64,000 nucleotides of DNA, from assembly GCF_001898315.1 (NCBI RefSeq), contig NZ_MKTQ01000028.1:122832-186831 (forward strand), read 5' to 3'. Made by a program: the position numbers and the translations under genes. The notes under the pieces were generated by a model. That model did no database searches. It worked only from the letters and a program-made list of their open reading frames with translations, and was not told where the DNA came from. Below are positions 1 through 7,848 of this stretch, piece by piece (the first letter of the stretch is position 1; each line of letters starts with the position of its first letter). The DNA comes from Microbacterium sp. 70-16 (GTDB taxonomy: Bacteria; Actinomycetota; Actinomycetes; Actinomycetales; Microbacteriaceae).

Positions 1-1
1 G

Positions 2-247
2 CTCATCCATGGGCTGCGCACACGAGGCATCCGGGTGCCGGAAGACATCAGCGTCGTCGGCTTCGACGATCTGCCGGATGCCCGACACTTCCTGCCGCCG
101 CTGACGACCGTGCGGCAGGACTTCGCCGAGCTCGGTCGCGTCGCGATCCGCACCCTGCTCGCGCGCCTGGAGGGTGACCCCGACGTCGCGTCGACCATGC
201 TCGAGCCCGAGCTGATCGTGCGCGAGTCGACCGCGCCGGCGCGGTAG
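2..247 (+). CDS. LacI-family transcriptional regulator, C-terminal end (partial)
   Basis: The last 81 residues of a LacI/GalR-type repressor run in from before the window, open from base 2. The segment PEDISVVGFDD is the hallmark of the sensor domain just before its last subdomain, and it is followed by the usual pattern of P-L-T-T-V-R-Q-D and a closing R-E-S-T before the stop. The DNA-binding domain lies outside the window, so the target genes cannot be named. No sugar gene follows directly downstream; the next 600 bases hold repeats and one possible small ORF. Confidence 0.9.
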   Translation, partial: LIHGLRTRGIRVPEDISVVGFDDLPDARHFLPPLTTVRQDFAELGRVAIRTLLARLEGDPDVASTMLEPELIVRESTAPAR

Positions 248-282
248 CCCCGCGGCGGGGCTCACGGGGCTTGCGCTCCGCG

Positions 283-390
283 CCGCAATAACTCAGGACC
301 AACGGCCCCGCACGGCGGCCGGCCGCGCGGACTTCCGCGGAACGACGCGGGCCGCCGGCCCCGCCCACGAGATCTCCTGAGTTATTGCGG
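283..390. repeat. Palindromic repeat family A, copy 1
   Basis: About 108 bases bounded by CCGCAATAACTCAGGA and its exact reverse complement-like partner TCCTGAGTTATTGCGG, with a GC-rich interior. It can fold into a long hairpin. Copies are at 711-820 and 31509-31608. The flank GCGCTCCGCG before this copy is shared with copy 2. Confidence 0.85.
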
Positions 391-494
391 GTGCGTTCCG
401 GACGGCGGTTACGGCGGGCCGTCACAATCGACGGTCGCTGCGTGACGCATGCGACACTCATCGCAGCACATATCGATGTCGAGGGGTGATCTGC

Positions 495-692
495 GTGAGT
501 GACTCGTTTGCGTCGTTCAACCAAGGGCTCTACCTGGGCGAAGCCGAACTTCGAGCACGGCAGGAACGGCTGGCTCAGGAACAATCCGACCGACCGGTAC
601 AGGCCGAGCACTCAACGCCTCCCCCTCAGCAGAAGCGGCGCTTGTGGCGCCGTCGTGGAGACGGCAACGACGCAACCAATCCGCTCACCTGA
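495..692 (+). CDS. Possible small hydrophilic protein
   Basis: A 65-residue frame starts at GTG (495), preceded by a purine-rich GAGGGGTG about seven bases upstream, which decides this start over in-frame alternatives. The protein begins VSDSFASFNQGLYLGEAELR, is charged and Gln/Glu/Arg-rich, and ends in a basic Pro/Arg tail. No membrane segment or known domain is visible. It sits alone between two direct copies of repeat family A. Composition looks coding but there is no family recognition, so this remains a candidate. Confidence 0.45.
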   Translation: MSDSFASFNQGLYLGEAELRARQERLAQEQSDRPVQAEHSTPPPQQKRRLWRRRGDGNDATNPLT

Positions 693-710
693 GCTCCAGC
701 GCGCTCCGCG

Positions 711-820
711 CCGCAACAACTCAGGAACAGCACCCCCGCGCGGCGACGGGGCGCGCGAACTTCCGCGGAACGACGCGGGCCGTCGGCGCCGCACCCACGA
801 GATCTCCTGAGATATTGCGG
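711..820. repeat. Palindromic repeat family A, copy 2
   Basis: It is bounded by CCGCAACAACTCAGGA and TCCTGAGATATTGCGG, each one base different from copy 1. The interior shares long stretches with copy 1, such as ACTTCCGCGGAACGACGCGG and CACGAGATCTCCTGAG. Together the two copies are direct repeats of about 110 bases flanking the small frame at 495-692. Confidence 0.85.
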
Positions 821-859
821 GGGCACCATTGCGGCGGCGTCGTTGCGGCGGTCGCGCGG

Positions 860-1693
860 TCAGGCCTGCGCGCCGGTCGCCATGGGGCGGTCGGCGTGGT
901 TCGACCACTGGCTCCACGAGCCGGGGTACAGCGCCGCATCGAAGCCGGCGACGCGCAGCGCGAGGATCTCCTGCGCGGCGCTGACGCCCGACCCGCAGTA
1001 CACGCCGACGGTCGCGGCGCCCACACCGAGCGCGGCGAAGCGCTCGCGCAGCAGCGGTGCGTCGAGCAGGCGGCCGTCGGGCCCGAGGTTGCCTGCCGTC
1101 GGAGCGCTCAGCGCGCCGGGGATGTGCCCTGCCCGCGGATCGATCGGCTCGCTCTCGCCGCGATAGCGCTCGCCCGCCCGCGCGTCGAGCAGCACGCCGT
1201 CACGCGCGAGCGCGGCCGCCTCGTCGATCGTCAGCTGCGGCAGGCGACCGGGGTCGAGCGAGACAGAACCCGCAGCGGGGACGACGGCGTCAGTGTCGAG
1301 CGCGAGCCCGGACTGCCGCCACGCCTGAAGCCCGCCGTCGAGCACCCGGGCATCCACCCCGGCATCCGTCAGCATCCACCACCCCCGCGCGGCGCCGTAC
1401 CCGAGCCAGTCGTCGTAGACCACGACCACATCGCCGTCATCGATGCCCCACCGCCGAGCGGATGCCTGGAACGCGTCCGCGCTCGGCAGCGGATGCCGCC
1501 CGTCGGTCGGCTCGCCGTGAGCCGCAAGCTCATCGTCGAGGTCGACGAACACGGCGCCGGGGATGTGGCCGGCCAGGTACGCCGGCAGGCCGTGCGGCCC
1601 GCCGAGCTTCCACCGCACGTCGAGCACGACGGGCGGCTTCGCGCCGTGCAGGAGCGAGTCGAGTTCCACGGCGTCGATCAGGGGCGAGGTCAT
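860..1693 (-). CDS. Sulfurtransferase (tandem rhodanese domains)
   Basis: 277 residues with two rhodanese-like domains, the usual size for thiosulfate or 3-mercaptopyruvate sulfurtransferases. The N-terminal domain (about 5-130) is the inactive type. The C-terminal domain (about 150-270) carries the active-site loop CGSGVSA with the catalytic cysteine at residue 233. The CG[ST]GV loop is the form commonly seen in mercaptopyruvate-type enzymes, so that substrate is slightly favoured, but thiosulfate cannot be excluded. The start chosen is the ATG at 1693; longer reading upstream only translates an intergenic repeat. It lies downstream of padR-like 1854-2459 on the same strand, with repeats between. 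Confidence 0.9.
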   Translation of the reverse strand: MTSPLIDAVELDSLLHGAKPPVVLDVRWKLGGPHGLPAYLAGHIPGAVFVDLDDELAAHGEPTDGRHPLPSADAFQASARRWGIDDGDVVVVYDDWLGYGAARGWWMLTDAGVDARVLDGGLQAWRQSGLALDTDAVVPAAGSVSLDPGRLPQLTIDEAAALARDGVLLDARAGERYRGESEPIDPRAGHIPGALSAPTAGNLGPDGRLLDAPLLRERFAALGVGAATVGVYCGSGVSAAQEILALRVAGFDAALYPGSWSQWSNHADRPMATGAQA

Positions 1694-1738
1694 GATCCGA
1701 CGGTACTCCGGCAGCCCCGTGGATGCCTCCCACCCAGG

Positions 1739-1838
1739 TTCGGGGTCGCGTGTGGTCGCTTCCGCCGCCCCGAGGCGACCACACGCGACCCCAAACACCC
1801 TGCCCACACCCCCGACGCGACCACAAGCGACCCCAAAG
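1739..1838. repeat. Palindromic repeat family B, copy 1 plus half copy
   Basis: 1739-1795 is an inverted repeat with arms ending in CGGGGTCGCG and CGCGACCCCAAA. A further partial unit, GCGACCACAAGCGACCCCAA, follows at 1817-1836. It lies between the PadR and rhodanese genes. Related copies are near 4426, 20797, 21901, 21993 and 31707. Confidence 0.85.
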
Positions 1839-1853
1839 TCTCGCTGCGCTCGC

Positions 1854-2459
1854 TCAACGACCGGCCTCCGCCCGCGCCGGCCGCCCCCGCTTGGGCTTCT
1901 CGGTCGACAGCGCGAGCGCCATCGAATGCTCCGGATGCAGCGCGAGCCGCTGCTCGGTGTGGTCGAGCCAGCGCACTTCGGCCTCGGCCGCGAAGATCAT
2001 CGAGTCGACGACGAGCGACCAGGCGAGCTCCTCCGGCCCATCCGGGTCGCTGCCCGCGCACTTCGCGCGGTTGAGCTCCTGCAGCTGCGCGAGCGAGGCC
2101 GCGCGCTGCGTCTGGATGACCTCCGCGACGTCGACGCCGGGCAGGGTCGCGGCGACCGCGAGCTTGATGGCGAGCTCGTCGCGCGTGCCGCTCGAGCGCT
2201 CGACGGGCGAGGCGAGCCACGCGCGGACTTCCGCCGACCCGGCATCCGTGATCGCCCAATACACGTGCCCCTGGTCGTCGGTCTCGCCCTTGATGACGAG
2301 CCCGTCGCGCTCGAGCCGATCGAGCGTGTTGTAGATCTGGCCGACGTTCAGCGGCCAGGTCGACCCCGTGCGCCGGTCGAACTCGGCGCGCAGCTGATAG
2401 CCGTAGCACGGCCCCTGATCGAGAATCGCCAACAGGCTCTGCCGCACCGACATCCGCAT
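1854..2459 (-). CDS. PadR-family transcriptional regulator
   Basis: 201 residues. The N-terminal winged helix (about 5-80) has the PadR pattern: S-L-L-A-I-L, then G-P-C-Y-G-Y-Q-L, then G-Q-I-Y-N-T-L-D-R-L-E-R-D-G-L, followed by the wing Y-W-I/A-T-D-A-G. The rest (about 95-180) is the helical dimerisation domain of the larger PadR subgroup. It is encoded just downstream of the FUSC-like membrane protein on the same strand, with a strong inverted-repeat operator candidate in its own leader (2469-2509), so autoregulation and control of the transporter are plausible. The last codons and stop (GGT CGT TGA) lie inside a copy of repeat family C. Confidence 0.93.
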   Translation of the reverse strand: MRMSVRQSLLAILDQGPCYGYQLRAEFDRRTGSTWPLNVGQIYNTLDRLERDGLVIKGETDDQGHVYWAITDAGSAEVRAWLASPVERSSGTRDELAIKLAVAATLPGVDVAEVIQTQRAASLAQLQELNRAKCAGSDPDGPEELAWSLVVDSMIFAAEAEVRWLDHTEQRLALHPEHSMALALSTEKPKRGRPARAEAGR

Positions 2460-2468
2460 CCCCCCTGC

Positions 2469-2509
2469 ATACCGAGTATGTGTTTTCTCAGTATATGCAT
2501 ACTCGGTAT
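2469..2509. promoter_or_regulatory. Candidate PadR operator
   Basis: ATACCGAGTATG (2469-2480) and CATACTCGGTAT (2498-2509) are perfect reverse complements of 12 bases separated by 17. The pair lies directly upstream of the PadR start (2459). A long perfect AT-rich inverted repeat in this position is typical of a PadR autoregulatory site; binding is inferred. Confidence 0.7.
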
Positions 2510-2540
2510 TGCGGGCACAAGAGCGACGGATGCCGTGTCG

Positions 2541-3665
2541 TCAGTCCTTCCGCAGGCGCACCGCCAGGGCTGCGGCCGTGCCGACGACGGCACCGACGAT
2601 CGTGTCGAGCACGCGCTCGAGAGCGAGCGTGAAGCTGGTCGCATCGGCGGAGGCGGAGCCGATGATGAGCAGCACCAGCGGAGTGATGAACACCAGGGCG
2701 AGCGCGTAGTGCCGCACGATGATGAGCTCGATGAGCATCTGGAACGCGCCGAGCAGCAGCCCCAGCGCCCACACCGGGAACGGGATCAGCGCGAGCGCGA
2801 GATAGACACCGGCGCCGACGAGTGTGCCGACCATGCGATGGATGCCTCGGGTCGCGGCCGCGCGCCGTCCGAGCGGCGAGCCGATGACGGCGAGGCCCGC
2901 GCAGACGATCCAGTACGAGCGGTCGGGGTCGACGACGGCGGCCGCAGCGACGCCGACGACCGCGACGATCACCGCGCGCGTCGTCATCGCGCGGGCGACC
3001 GCGCCCCATCGCGGCGGGAAGATCGCGCCGAGCGGGCGCACGGGTTCACGACGGTAGCGCGGCAGCACGAGCGGCGCGGCGACGAGCAGGCAGGCAAAGG
3101 CGAGCGCCCCCGCGACGACGGAGAGGTACAGCGCCGGGTCGGCCGCGCGGACGCCGTCTTCGACGGCCGTCACGTGCGCCGACAGTCCGAAGACGAGGAC
3201 GGCAAACACCGGCCCGGGCGGGCCGAGTGAGATCCACCCGGTGAGCGCGACGGCCCCGATCGTCAGCACGAAGACCCCGGTGAGGACGAAGCCGACACCG
3301 CCCGCCGCGGCGAGCACGCCGAGCGCGGCGCACGCGAACAGGCTCGCCGCGACGAGCGGCGCGAAGCGCGCCCGCTCGGCCGGGCGCAGCCAGCCACCGT
3401 AGATGACGGTGAAGGCGCCGGTCGCGGCGAACAGCGCGATATCGGAATGGCCGAGCACCGCGAGCAGCACGACTGGCACCGCCATCGCGAGCCCCGCCTG
3501 CAGCGCGAGGGGCCAGCGGCGGCCGGCGGACGGTCCGAAGCTCAGCAGGCTCTCGCCGACGAGTCGGGCCTCGGCGCGCACCCGGTCTCGGAAGGAGGGA
3601 TGCGCGTCGGTCACCCCTCCATTGTCCCCGACCGCAGCCGCCGCCCGCGGGTTCGCGGCATCCAT
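2541..3665 (-). CDS. FUSC-like integral membrane protein
   Basis: Up to 374 residues with about ten hydrophobic segments arranged as two similar halves around a charged cytoplasmic stretch (P-R-Y-R-R-E-P-V-R near the middle). This is the layout of the FUSC / aromatic-acid exporter-like superfamily, whose members are linked to efflux of aromatic or toxic acids. The second half begins A-M-T-T-R-A-V-I-V and contains D-P-D-R-S-Y-W, a pattern typical of these proteins. The start is uncertain: the ATG at 3665 is the longest, while a GTG at 3614 directly behind a GGAGGGG sequence is a good alternative giving 357 residues. PadR follows on the same strand. Substrate unknown. Confidence 0.75.
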   Translation of the reverse strand: MDAANPRAAAAVGDNGGVTDAHPSFRDRVRAEARLVGESLLSFGPSAGRRWPLALQAGLAMAVPVVLLAVLGHSDIALFAATGAFTVIYGGWLRPAERARFAPLVAASLFACAALGVLAAAGGVGFVLTGVFVLTIGAVALTGWISLGPPGPVFAVLVFGLSAHVTAVEDGVRAADPALYLSVVAGALAFACLLVAAPLVLPRYRREPVRPLGAIFPPRWGAVARAMTTRAVIVAVVGVAAAAVVDPDRSYWIVCAGLAVIGSPLGRRAAATRGIHRMVGTLVGAGVYLALALIPFPVWALGLLLGAFQMLIELIIVRHYALALVFITPLVLLIIGSASADATSFTLALERVLDTIVGAVVGTAAALAVRLRKD

Positions 3666-3712
3666 CTGACGCTCACAGCATCCGTGTAGCCGTCCTCACT
3701 ATGGTCGAGGGC

Positions 3713-4414
3713 ATGGATACCCCTGCGTCATCCCTTGCCGTGCCGACATCCGAGGGGATCGCGACCTTCTCGCCCGGGGAACTGCGGGCGATGCGCGACG
3801 AGTTCCAGCGGTTCCTGCTCGAGTACGAGTTCGGGCTGCGCGAGGTGGAGACCAAGCTCGGCATCCTGCGTGATGAGTTTCAGCAGATGCACGACTACAA
3901 CCCGATCGAGCATGTATCCAGCCGCGTCAAGACCGCCGACAGTCTCGTCGAGAAGGTCACGCGCAAGGGCATCGACCCGAGCTTCGACTCGATCCGCGTC
4001 GGGATCACCGACGTCGCGGGCATCCGTGTCACGACGAGCTTCACGAAGGATGCCTATCGCCTCTTCGACCTGCTGACGCAGCAGGACGACATCGTCGTGC
4101 GCGAGGTGAAGGACTACATCCTGCGACCCAAGGCGAACGGGTACAAGAGCCTGCACGTCATCGTCGAAGTGCCCGTGTTCCTGTCGACGGGCCGCGTGGA
4201 CGTCGCCGTCGAGGTGCAGTTCCGCACGATCGCGATGGACTTCTGGGCGAGTCTCGAGCACAAGATCTACTACAAGTACGACGGTGTCGTCCCCGACGGA
4301 CTGCTGGCAGAGCTGAAGGATGCCGCGGACTCCGCCGCCCTGCTCGACGCCCGCATGGAGCGCCTGCACAGCGAGTTGCACGGCCCGCGGACGGCGACGG
4401 TTCGCGCCGTCTAG
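3713..4414 (+). CDS. Small alarmone synthetase (RelA/SpoT-domain GTP pyrophosphokinase)
   Basis: 233 residues containing only the (p)ppGpp synthetase domain, with no hydrolase HD, TGS or ACT domains, so it resembles RelQ/YjbM-type enzymes. Visible motifs are D-S-I-R-V-G-I-T-D-V-A-G-I-R (about 92-105), the substrate loop Y-I-L-R-P-K-A-N-G-Y-K-S-L-H (135-148) and E-V-Q-F-R-T with the catalytic glutamate near residue 167, followed by W-A-S-L-E-H-K-I-Y-Y-K. It would transfer pyrophosphate from ATP to GTP or GDP. The ATG at 3713 has a GAGGG sequence just upstream; the ATG at 3701 has none. It is divergent from the FUSC-like gene. Confidence 0.93.
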   Translation: MDTPASSLAVPTSEGIATFSPGELRAMRDEFQRFLLEYEFGLREVETKLGILRDEFQQMHDYNPIEHVSSRVKTADSLVEKVTRKGIDPSFDSIRVGITDVAGIRVTTSFTKDAYRLFDLLTQQDDIVVREVKDYILRPKANGYKSLHVIVEVPVFLSTGRVDVAVEVQFRTIAMDFWASLEHKIYYKYDGVVPDGLLAELKDAADSAALLDARMERLHSELHGPRTATVRAV

Positions 4415-4425
4415 GTGTACGCGCC

Positions 4426-4512
4426 GCAGTTTGGGGTCGCGTGGTGTCGCCTCCGCAGTGCTGAGGCGACCACGGGCGACCCCAAACTGCGCTGACGGCG
4501 TTCGAGGAGCGC
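4426..4512. repeat. Palindromic repeat family B, copy 2
   Basis: GCAGTTTGGGGTCGC (4426-4440) and GCGACCCCAAACTGC (4476-4490) are perfect 15-base arms around a loop that itself pairs partly. A 23-base tail (4490-4512) is identical to the tail of copy 3 at 20860-20882. It sits between convergent genes, so it could work as a two-way terminator here. Confidence 0.9.
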
Positions 4513-4522
4513 CGGCGCGGGC

Positions 4523-5140
4523 TCAGCGCGGCGTACGCAGGAGCGCGGCCAGCTTCTCGAGCTGGGTCTCGTCTTCGAGCGCCGAGCCGACGGCGACGAC
4601 GCGCACGCCCGCGGCGAGAAAGTCGGCGGCGTTCGAGGCATCCATGCCACCGGTCGCGATGAACTGCACCTGCGGGAACGGCCCGCGGATGTGCCGGAAC
4701 CAGTCGGTGCCGAGCCACTGCGCGGGGAACGCCTTCAGCCACGTGAGCCCGAGGGCGACGGCCCGCTGCACCTCGGACGGCGTCGCGACACCAGCCAGAA
4801 TCGGGATGCCCGCCGCCTGCGCGGCACGCACGACGTCGGCGTCCAGCCCGGGCGAGACGAGATAGCCGGCACCGGCGTCGATCGCGACCTGCACCTGGTC
4901 GGGCGACACGATCGTGCCCGCACCGACGACGGCGCCGCGCTCGCGCCCGAGCCGGGCGACCTCGCGCAGGGCGTCGACGTCGGCATCCGACTGGATCGTC
5001 ACCTCGACCGAGTCGAGGCCGAGTTCCCACGCCGTGCGTGCGACGCGCACGGCGCGCTCGACGCCCGCCGACCGCAGGATCGCCATCAGCGGTGCGCCCG
5101 CGAAGGTCTGCTCGAAGAAGGGGGCGGTGTCGAGGGTCAT
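4523..5140 (-). CDS. eda: 2-dehydro-3-deoxy-6-phosphogluconate (KDPG) aldolase
   Basis: 205 residues, the normal length for class I KDPG aldolases. The TIM-barrel markers are all present: E46 in V-E-V-T-I-Q, the V-G-A-G-T-I loop near 72-77, and the Schiff-base lysine K136 in W-L-K-A-F-P-A. It cleaves KDPG to pyruvate and glyceraldehyde 3-phosphate, the last step of uronate breakdown. The ATG at 5140 overlaps the stop of the KDG kinase by four bases (ATGA), which fixes the start and implies translational coupling. It is the final gene of the minus-strand uronate operon. Confidence 0.95.
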   Translation of the reverse strand: MTLDTAPFFEQTFAGAPLMAILRSAGVERAVRVARTAWELGLDSVEVTIQSDADVDALREVARLGRERGAVVGAGTIVSPDQVQVAIDAGAGYLVSPGLDADVVRAAQAAGIPILAGVATPSEVQRAVALGLTWLKAFPAQWLGTDWFRHIRGPFPQVQFIATGGMDASNAADFLAAGVRVVAVGSALEDETQLEKLAALLRTPR

Positions 5141-6042
5141 GCGCGTTCGCTTTCGCTGGAGCTGGGAGGGGAATCGGGGTAGTCGGCGGTCGTTGTGAGC
5201 GTCAGCGCCGCGCGGTCGTGGCCACGCTGCAGTCGGGCGGCGAGGTCTGCGCCCGCGAGGCGCGCGGCGAGATAGCCGCCGGCGAAGGCATCCCCCGCCC
5301 CGACCGCTTCGACGAGATCGACCCGGTGCGCGGGCACGAACGCCGACGCGGTGCCGGCGAAGGCCGTCGCGCCGACGTCGCCGTCCTTGACGACGAGCTC
5401 GGCGACGCCGGGCAGCAGCTCGCGGATCGCCGCCGGCGTGGCGGCGCCCCACAGCGTCTCGGCCTCGTCGCGGCCGACGAAGACGAGGTCGGCGCGGCGC
5501 GCGAGGTCGAGTAGCACGGAGGCCGCATCCGCCGCTGACCACAGCGCGGCGCGGTGGTTCACGTCGAAGCTCACCGGCACACCGGCCTCGTGCGCCCGCG
5601 CGATGAGGCGCTCAAGGAACTCCGGCGCGGTTCCGCCGAGCGCCGCCGAGATCCCGGAGACATGGACGATGCCGACGCCCCGGAGATCCACGGCATCCGC
5701 GTCGGTGGCCGCCAGGTGCGACGCGGCCGAGTCGTCGCGGTAGTAGTGCACGCCGCGGCCGGGGTCTTTGACGTAGAGGCCCGTGCGGTGCCCGCCATCG
5801 ACGATCACGGCCGACACGTCGACGCCGCGCGCGCCGATGCGCGCGAGCACACGGCGCCCGAGCGGGTCAGCGCCGACGCGCGAGAACCAGCGCGCCGGCA
5901 CACCGAGCGCGGCGGCGTGGGCCGCGACGTTCGACTCGGCGCCGCCGGCGTCGATGCGGAACAGCTCCGCGTCGTCGACCGGCTCGGCGGCGACCGGCGC
6001 GACCATCGCCATGGTCTCGCCGGCCGTCAGCAGGATCGTCAC
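5137..6042 (-). CDS. kdgK: 2-dehydro-3-deoxygluconokinase (PfkB-family sugar kinase)
   Basis: 301 residues of the ribokinase/PfkB family. The N-terminal substrate-binding signature D-A-G-G-A-E-S-N-V-A is at 31-40, and the catalytic signature G-A-G-D-A-F is at 248-253 with the base D251. The substrate, KDG, is inferred from the position between KduI and KDPG aldolase. GTG at 6042 overlaps the kduI stop by four bases (GTGA) and its own stop overlaps the aldolase start, so the three genes are tightly coupled. Confidence 0.93.
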   Translation of the reverse strand: MTILLTAGETMAMVAPVAAEPVDDAELFRIDAGGAESNVAAHAAALGVPARWFSRVGADPLGRRVLARIGARGVDVSAVIVDGGHRTGLYVKDPGRGVHYYRDDSAASHLAATDADAVDLRGVGIVHVSGISAALGGTAPEFLERLIARAHEAGVPVSFDVNHRAALWSAADAASVLLDLARRADLVFVGRDEAETLWGAATPAAIRELLPGVAELVVKDGDVGATAFAGTASAFVPAHRVDLVEAVGAGDAFAGGYLAARLAGADLAARLQRGHDRAALTLTTTADYPDSPPSSSESERA

Positions 6043-6914
6043 TTCAGGTCGACGACCGGAGCTGCGTCCATGTCGTCGAAGGCCTGGTTCTCGCCCGCCA
6101 TCGCCCATACGAACGAGTATGCGGCCGTTCCGACGCCCGAGTGCAGCGACCACGACGGCGAGATGACGGCCTGCCGGTCGCCGATCACGAGGTGGCGCGT
6201 CTCTTCGCGCTCGCCCATGAGGTGGATGACACGGGCATCCTCGGGCAGGTCGAAGTAGAGGTAGCACTCGGTGCGGCGGTCGTGCGTGTGGGCCGGCATC
6301 GTGTTCCACATCGAGCCGGGGTGCAGCTGGGTGACGCCCATCACGATCTGGCACGAGCGGATGCCGTTCTCGTGGATGTACTGGTTGAGCGTGCGGCGGT
6401 TGCTGGTGAGCTGGTCGCCGAGCTCGCGCACGGTGCCTTCACCCGGACGCACGAGCTGGGTCGGGTAAGTCGTGTGCGCGGGCGCGGAGAACAGGTAGAA
6501 CTGCGCACCGGTCGACTCCTGGGCACTTGCGCTGAGCGACGAAGGAGTCGAGGCATCCGCGAACAAGACCTGCTCGATGCCGCGGCCGAGGTACAGGCAC
6601 GCACCCTTGACGAGTTCGTACGTCTCGCCGTCGGCGGTCACCACACCCGTGTCGCCGACGTTGATGACACCGAGCTCGCGGTGCTCGAGGAAGTACTCGC
6701 TGCGGATCTCGGGGTATCCGCCCAGTGCGAGGATCTCACCGGCGGGCACGGCGCCGCCGAGCACGATGCGGTCGTGGTGCGTGTACGTGAGGCGGATCTC
6801 GCCCGGCACGAACACGTCGTCGATCAGGTACGTGTCGCGCAGCTGCGCCGTCGTCATGCCGGGGATCTGCGCCGGGTTGGTCGCGTAGCGCTGCGGGATG
6901 TGGTTCTCGGTCAT
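6039..6914 (-). CDS. kduI: 5-dehydro-4-deoxy-D-glucuronate isomerase
   Basis: 291 residues, close to the family norm of about 280. It shows the KduI cupin features, including M-P-A-H-T-H-D-R-R-T-E-C-Y-L-Y-F with zinc-ligand histidines and glutamate, and W-S-L-H-S-G near the C-terminus. It converts 5-dehydro-4-deoxy-D-glucuronate, the open form of unsaturated uronates released by lyases and GH88, to 3-deoxy-D-glycero-2,5-hexodiulosonate. The ATG at 6914 is preceded by AAGAAGGAGA at good spacing. It is followed at once by the kinase and preceded by kduD. Confidence 0.96.
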   Translation of the reverse strand: MTENHIPQRYATNPAQIPGMTTAQLRDTYLIDDVFVPGEIRLTYTHHDRIVLGGAVPAGEILALGGYPEIRSEYFLEHRELGVINVGDTGVVTADGETYELVKGACLYLGRGIEQVLFADASTPSSLSASAQESTGAQFYLFSAPAHTTYPTQLVRPGEGTVRELGDQLTSNRRTLNQYIHENGIRSCQIVMGVTQLHPGSMWNTMPAHTHDRRTECYLYFDLPEDARVIHLMGEREETRHLVIGDRQAVISPSWSLHSGVGTAAYSFVWAMAGENQAFDDMDAAPVVDLK

Positions 6915-6952
6915 CGGATTCTCCTTCTTGAGGGGTCTGCGGATGCGCGCGG

Positions 6953-7717
6953 TCAGCGGACGAGCCAGCCGCCGTCGACGGGGATGATCGCGCCGGTGAC
7001 GTAGGCGGCGGCGTCGGATGCCAGGAACACGAACGCGCCCTGCAGGTCGCCGGGGGTACCCCAGCGCCCCGCCGGGATGCGCGTGAGGATCGACGCCGAG
7101 CGGTCTTCGTCGGCGCGCAGCGGTGCCGTGTTGTCGGTGGCCATGTAGCCCGGGGCGATCGCGTTGACGGTGACGCCGGAGGCGGCCCACTCGTTCGCGA
7201 GCGCCTTCGTGAGCCCGGCGACGGCGTGCTTGGACGCCGTGTAGCCGGGAACGAGGATGCCACCCTGGAACGACAGCATCGAGGCGACGTTGACGATGCG
7301 GCCGTGTCCGCGCGCGATCATGCCGCGCCCGACCGTCTGCGACAGGTGGAACACCGAGTCGAGGTTGACGGCGAGCACGTCGTCCCAGTCGCTCGTGGGG
7401 TGCTCGGCCGCGGGTGCGCGGCGGATCGTGCCGGCGTTGTTGACGAGGATGTCGACGGGCGCGAGGGCACTCTCGATCTCGGCGACGGCCGCCGCGTAGT
7501 CGTCAGCGGAAGCGCTCGCGAAGTCGAGCGTCACGCGGTGGGTGCGCCGACCGAGGGCCTCGATGCGGGCGGCGGGCTCGCTCGCGTCGCCGCGGTCGAG
7601 CAGCGCGACGTCGGCCCCGGCTTCGGCGAGCGCGATGGCGGCGCCCTGCCCGAGGCCGCGGCTGGAGCCGGTGACGAGCGCGACGCGCCCGTCGAGGCGG
7701 AAGGTGTCGAGGATCAT
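6953..7717 (-). CDS. kduD: 2-dehydro-3-deoxy-D-gluconate 5-dehydrogenase (SDR family)
   Basis: 254 residues, classical short-chain dehydrogenase. The nucleotide motif T-G-S-S-R-G-L-G is at 16-23, N-N-A-G at 93-96, and the catalytic triad is S146, Y159 and K163 (Y-T-A-S-K). KduD reduces 2,5-diketo-3-deoxygluconate to KDG. The pairing with kduI just downstream makes this role more likely than a general dehydrogenase. An AACAGGAGAA ribosome site precedes ATG 7717. Confidence 0.93.
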   Translation of the reverse strand: MILDTFRLDGRVALVTGSSRGLGQGAAIALAEAGADVALLDRGDASEPAARIEALGRRTHRVTLDFASASADDYAAAVAEIESALAPVDILVNNAGTIRRAPAAEHPTSDWDDVLAVNLDSVFHLSQTVGRGMIARGHGRIVNVASMLSFQGGILVPGYTASKHAVAGLTKALANEWAASGVTVNAIAPGYMATDNTAPLRADEDRSASILTRIPAGRWGTPGDLQGAFVFLASDAAAYVTGAIIPVDGGWLVR

Positions 7718-7761
7718 GCGTTCTCCTGTTCTAGCTTGTCGTGGTCCCCGAGCTTGTCGAG

Positions 7762-7848
7762 GGGCGTTTCGTCTCGCCGCTGCGCGGCTCGCTCAACGAC
7801 CGGTGGGGGCGTTTCGTCTCGCCGCTACGCGGCTCGCTCAACGACCGG
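7762..7848. repeat. Direct repeat family C, two units
   Basis: Two nearly identical units of about 42 bases (7762-7803 and 7807-7848), each running from GGGCGTTTCGTCTCGCCGCT to CGCTCAACGACCGG and differing at one internal base. The inner part of each unit (CTCGCCGC, GCGGCTCG) is self-complementary. A shorter relative is at 1841-1863. It lies inside the uronate operon between kduD and the FAH gene. Confidence 0.88.

Noticed and set aside
644..3230. Long plus-strand frames of 400-550 residues over 644-2074 and 1563-3230
   Set aside because: They oppose the rhodanese, PadR and FUSC genes, are rich in Arg/Pro/His and show no domain; typical shadow frames of high-GC DNA.
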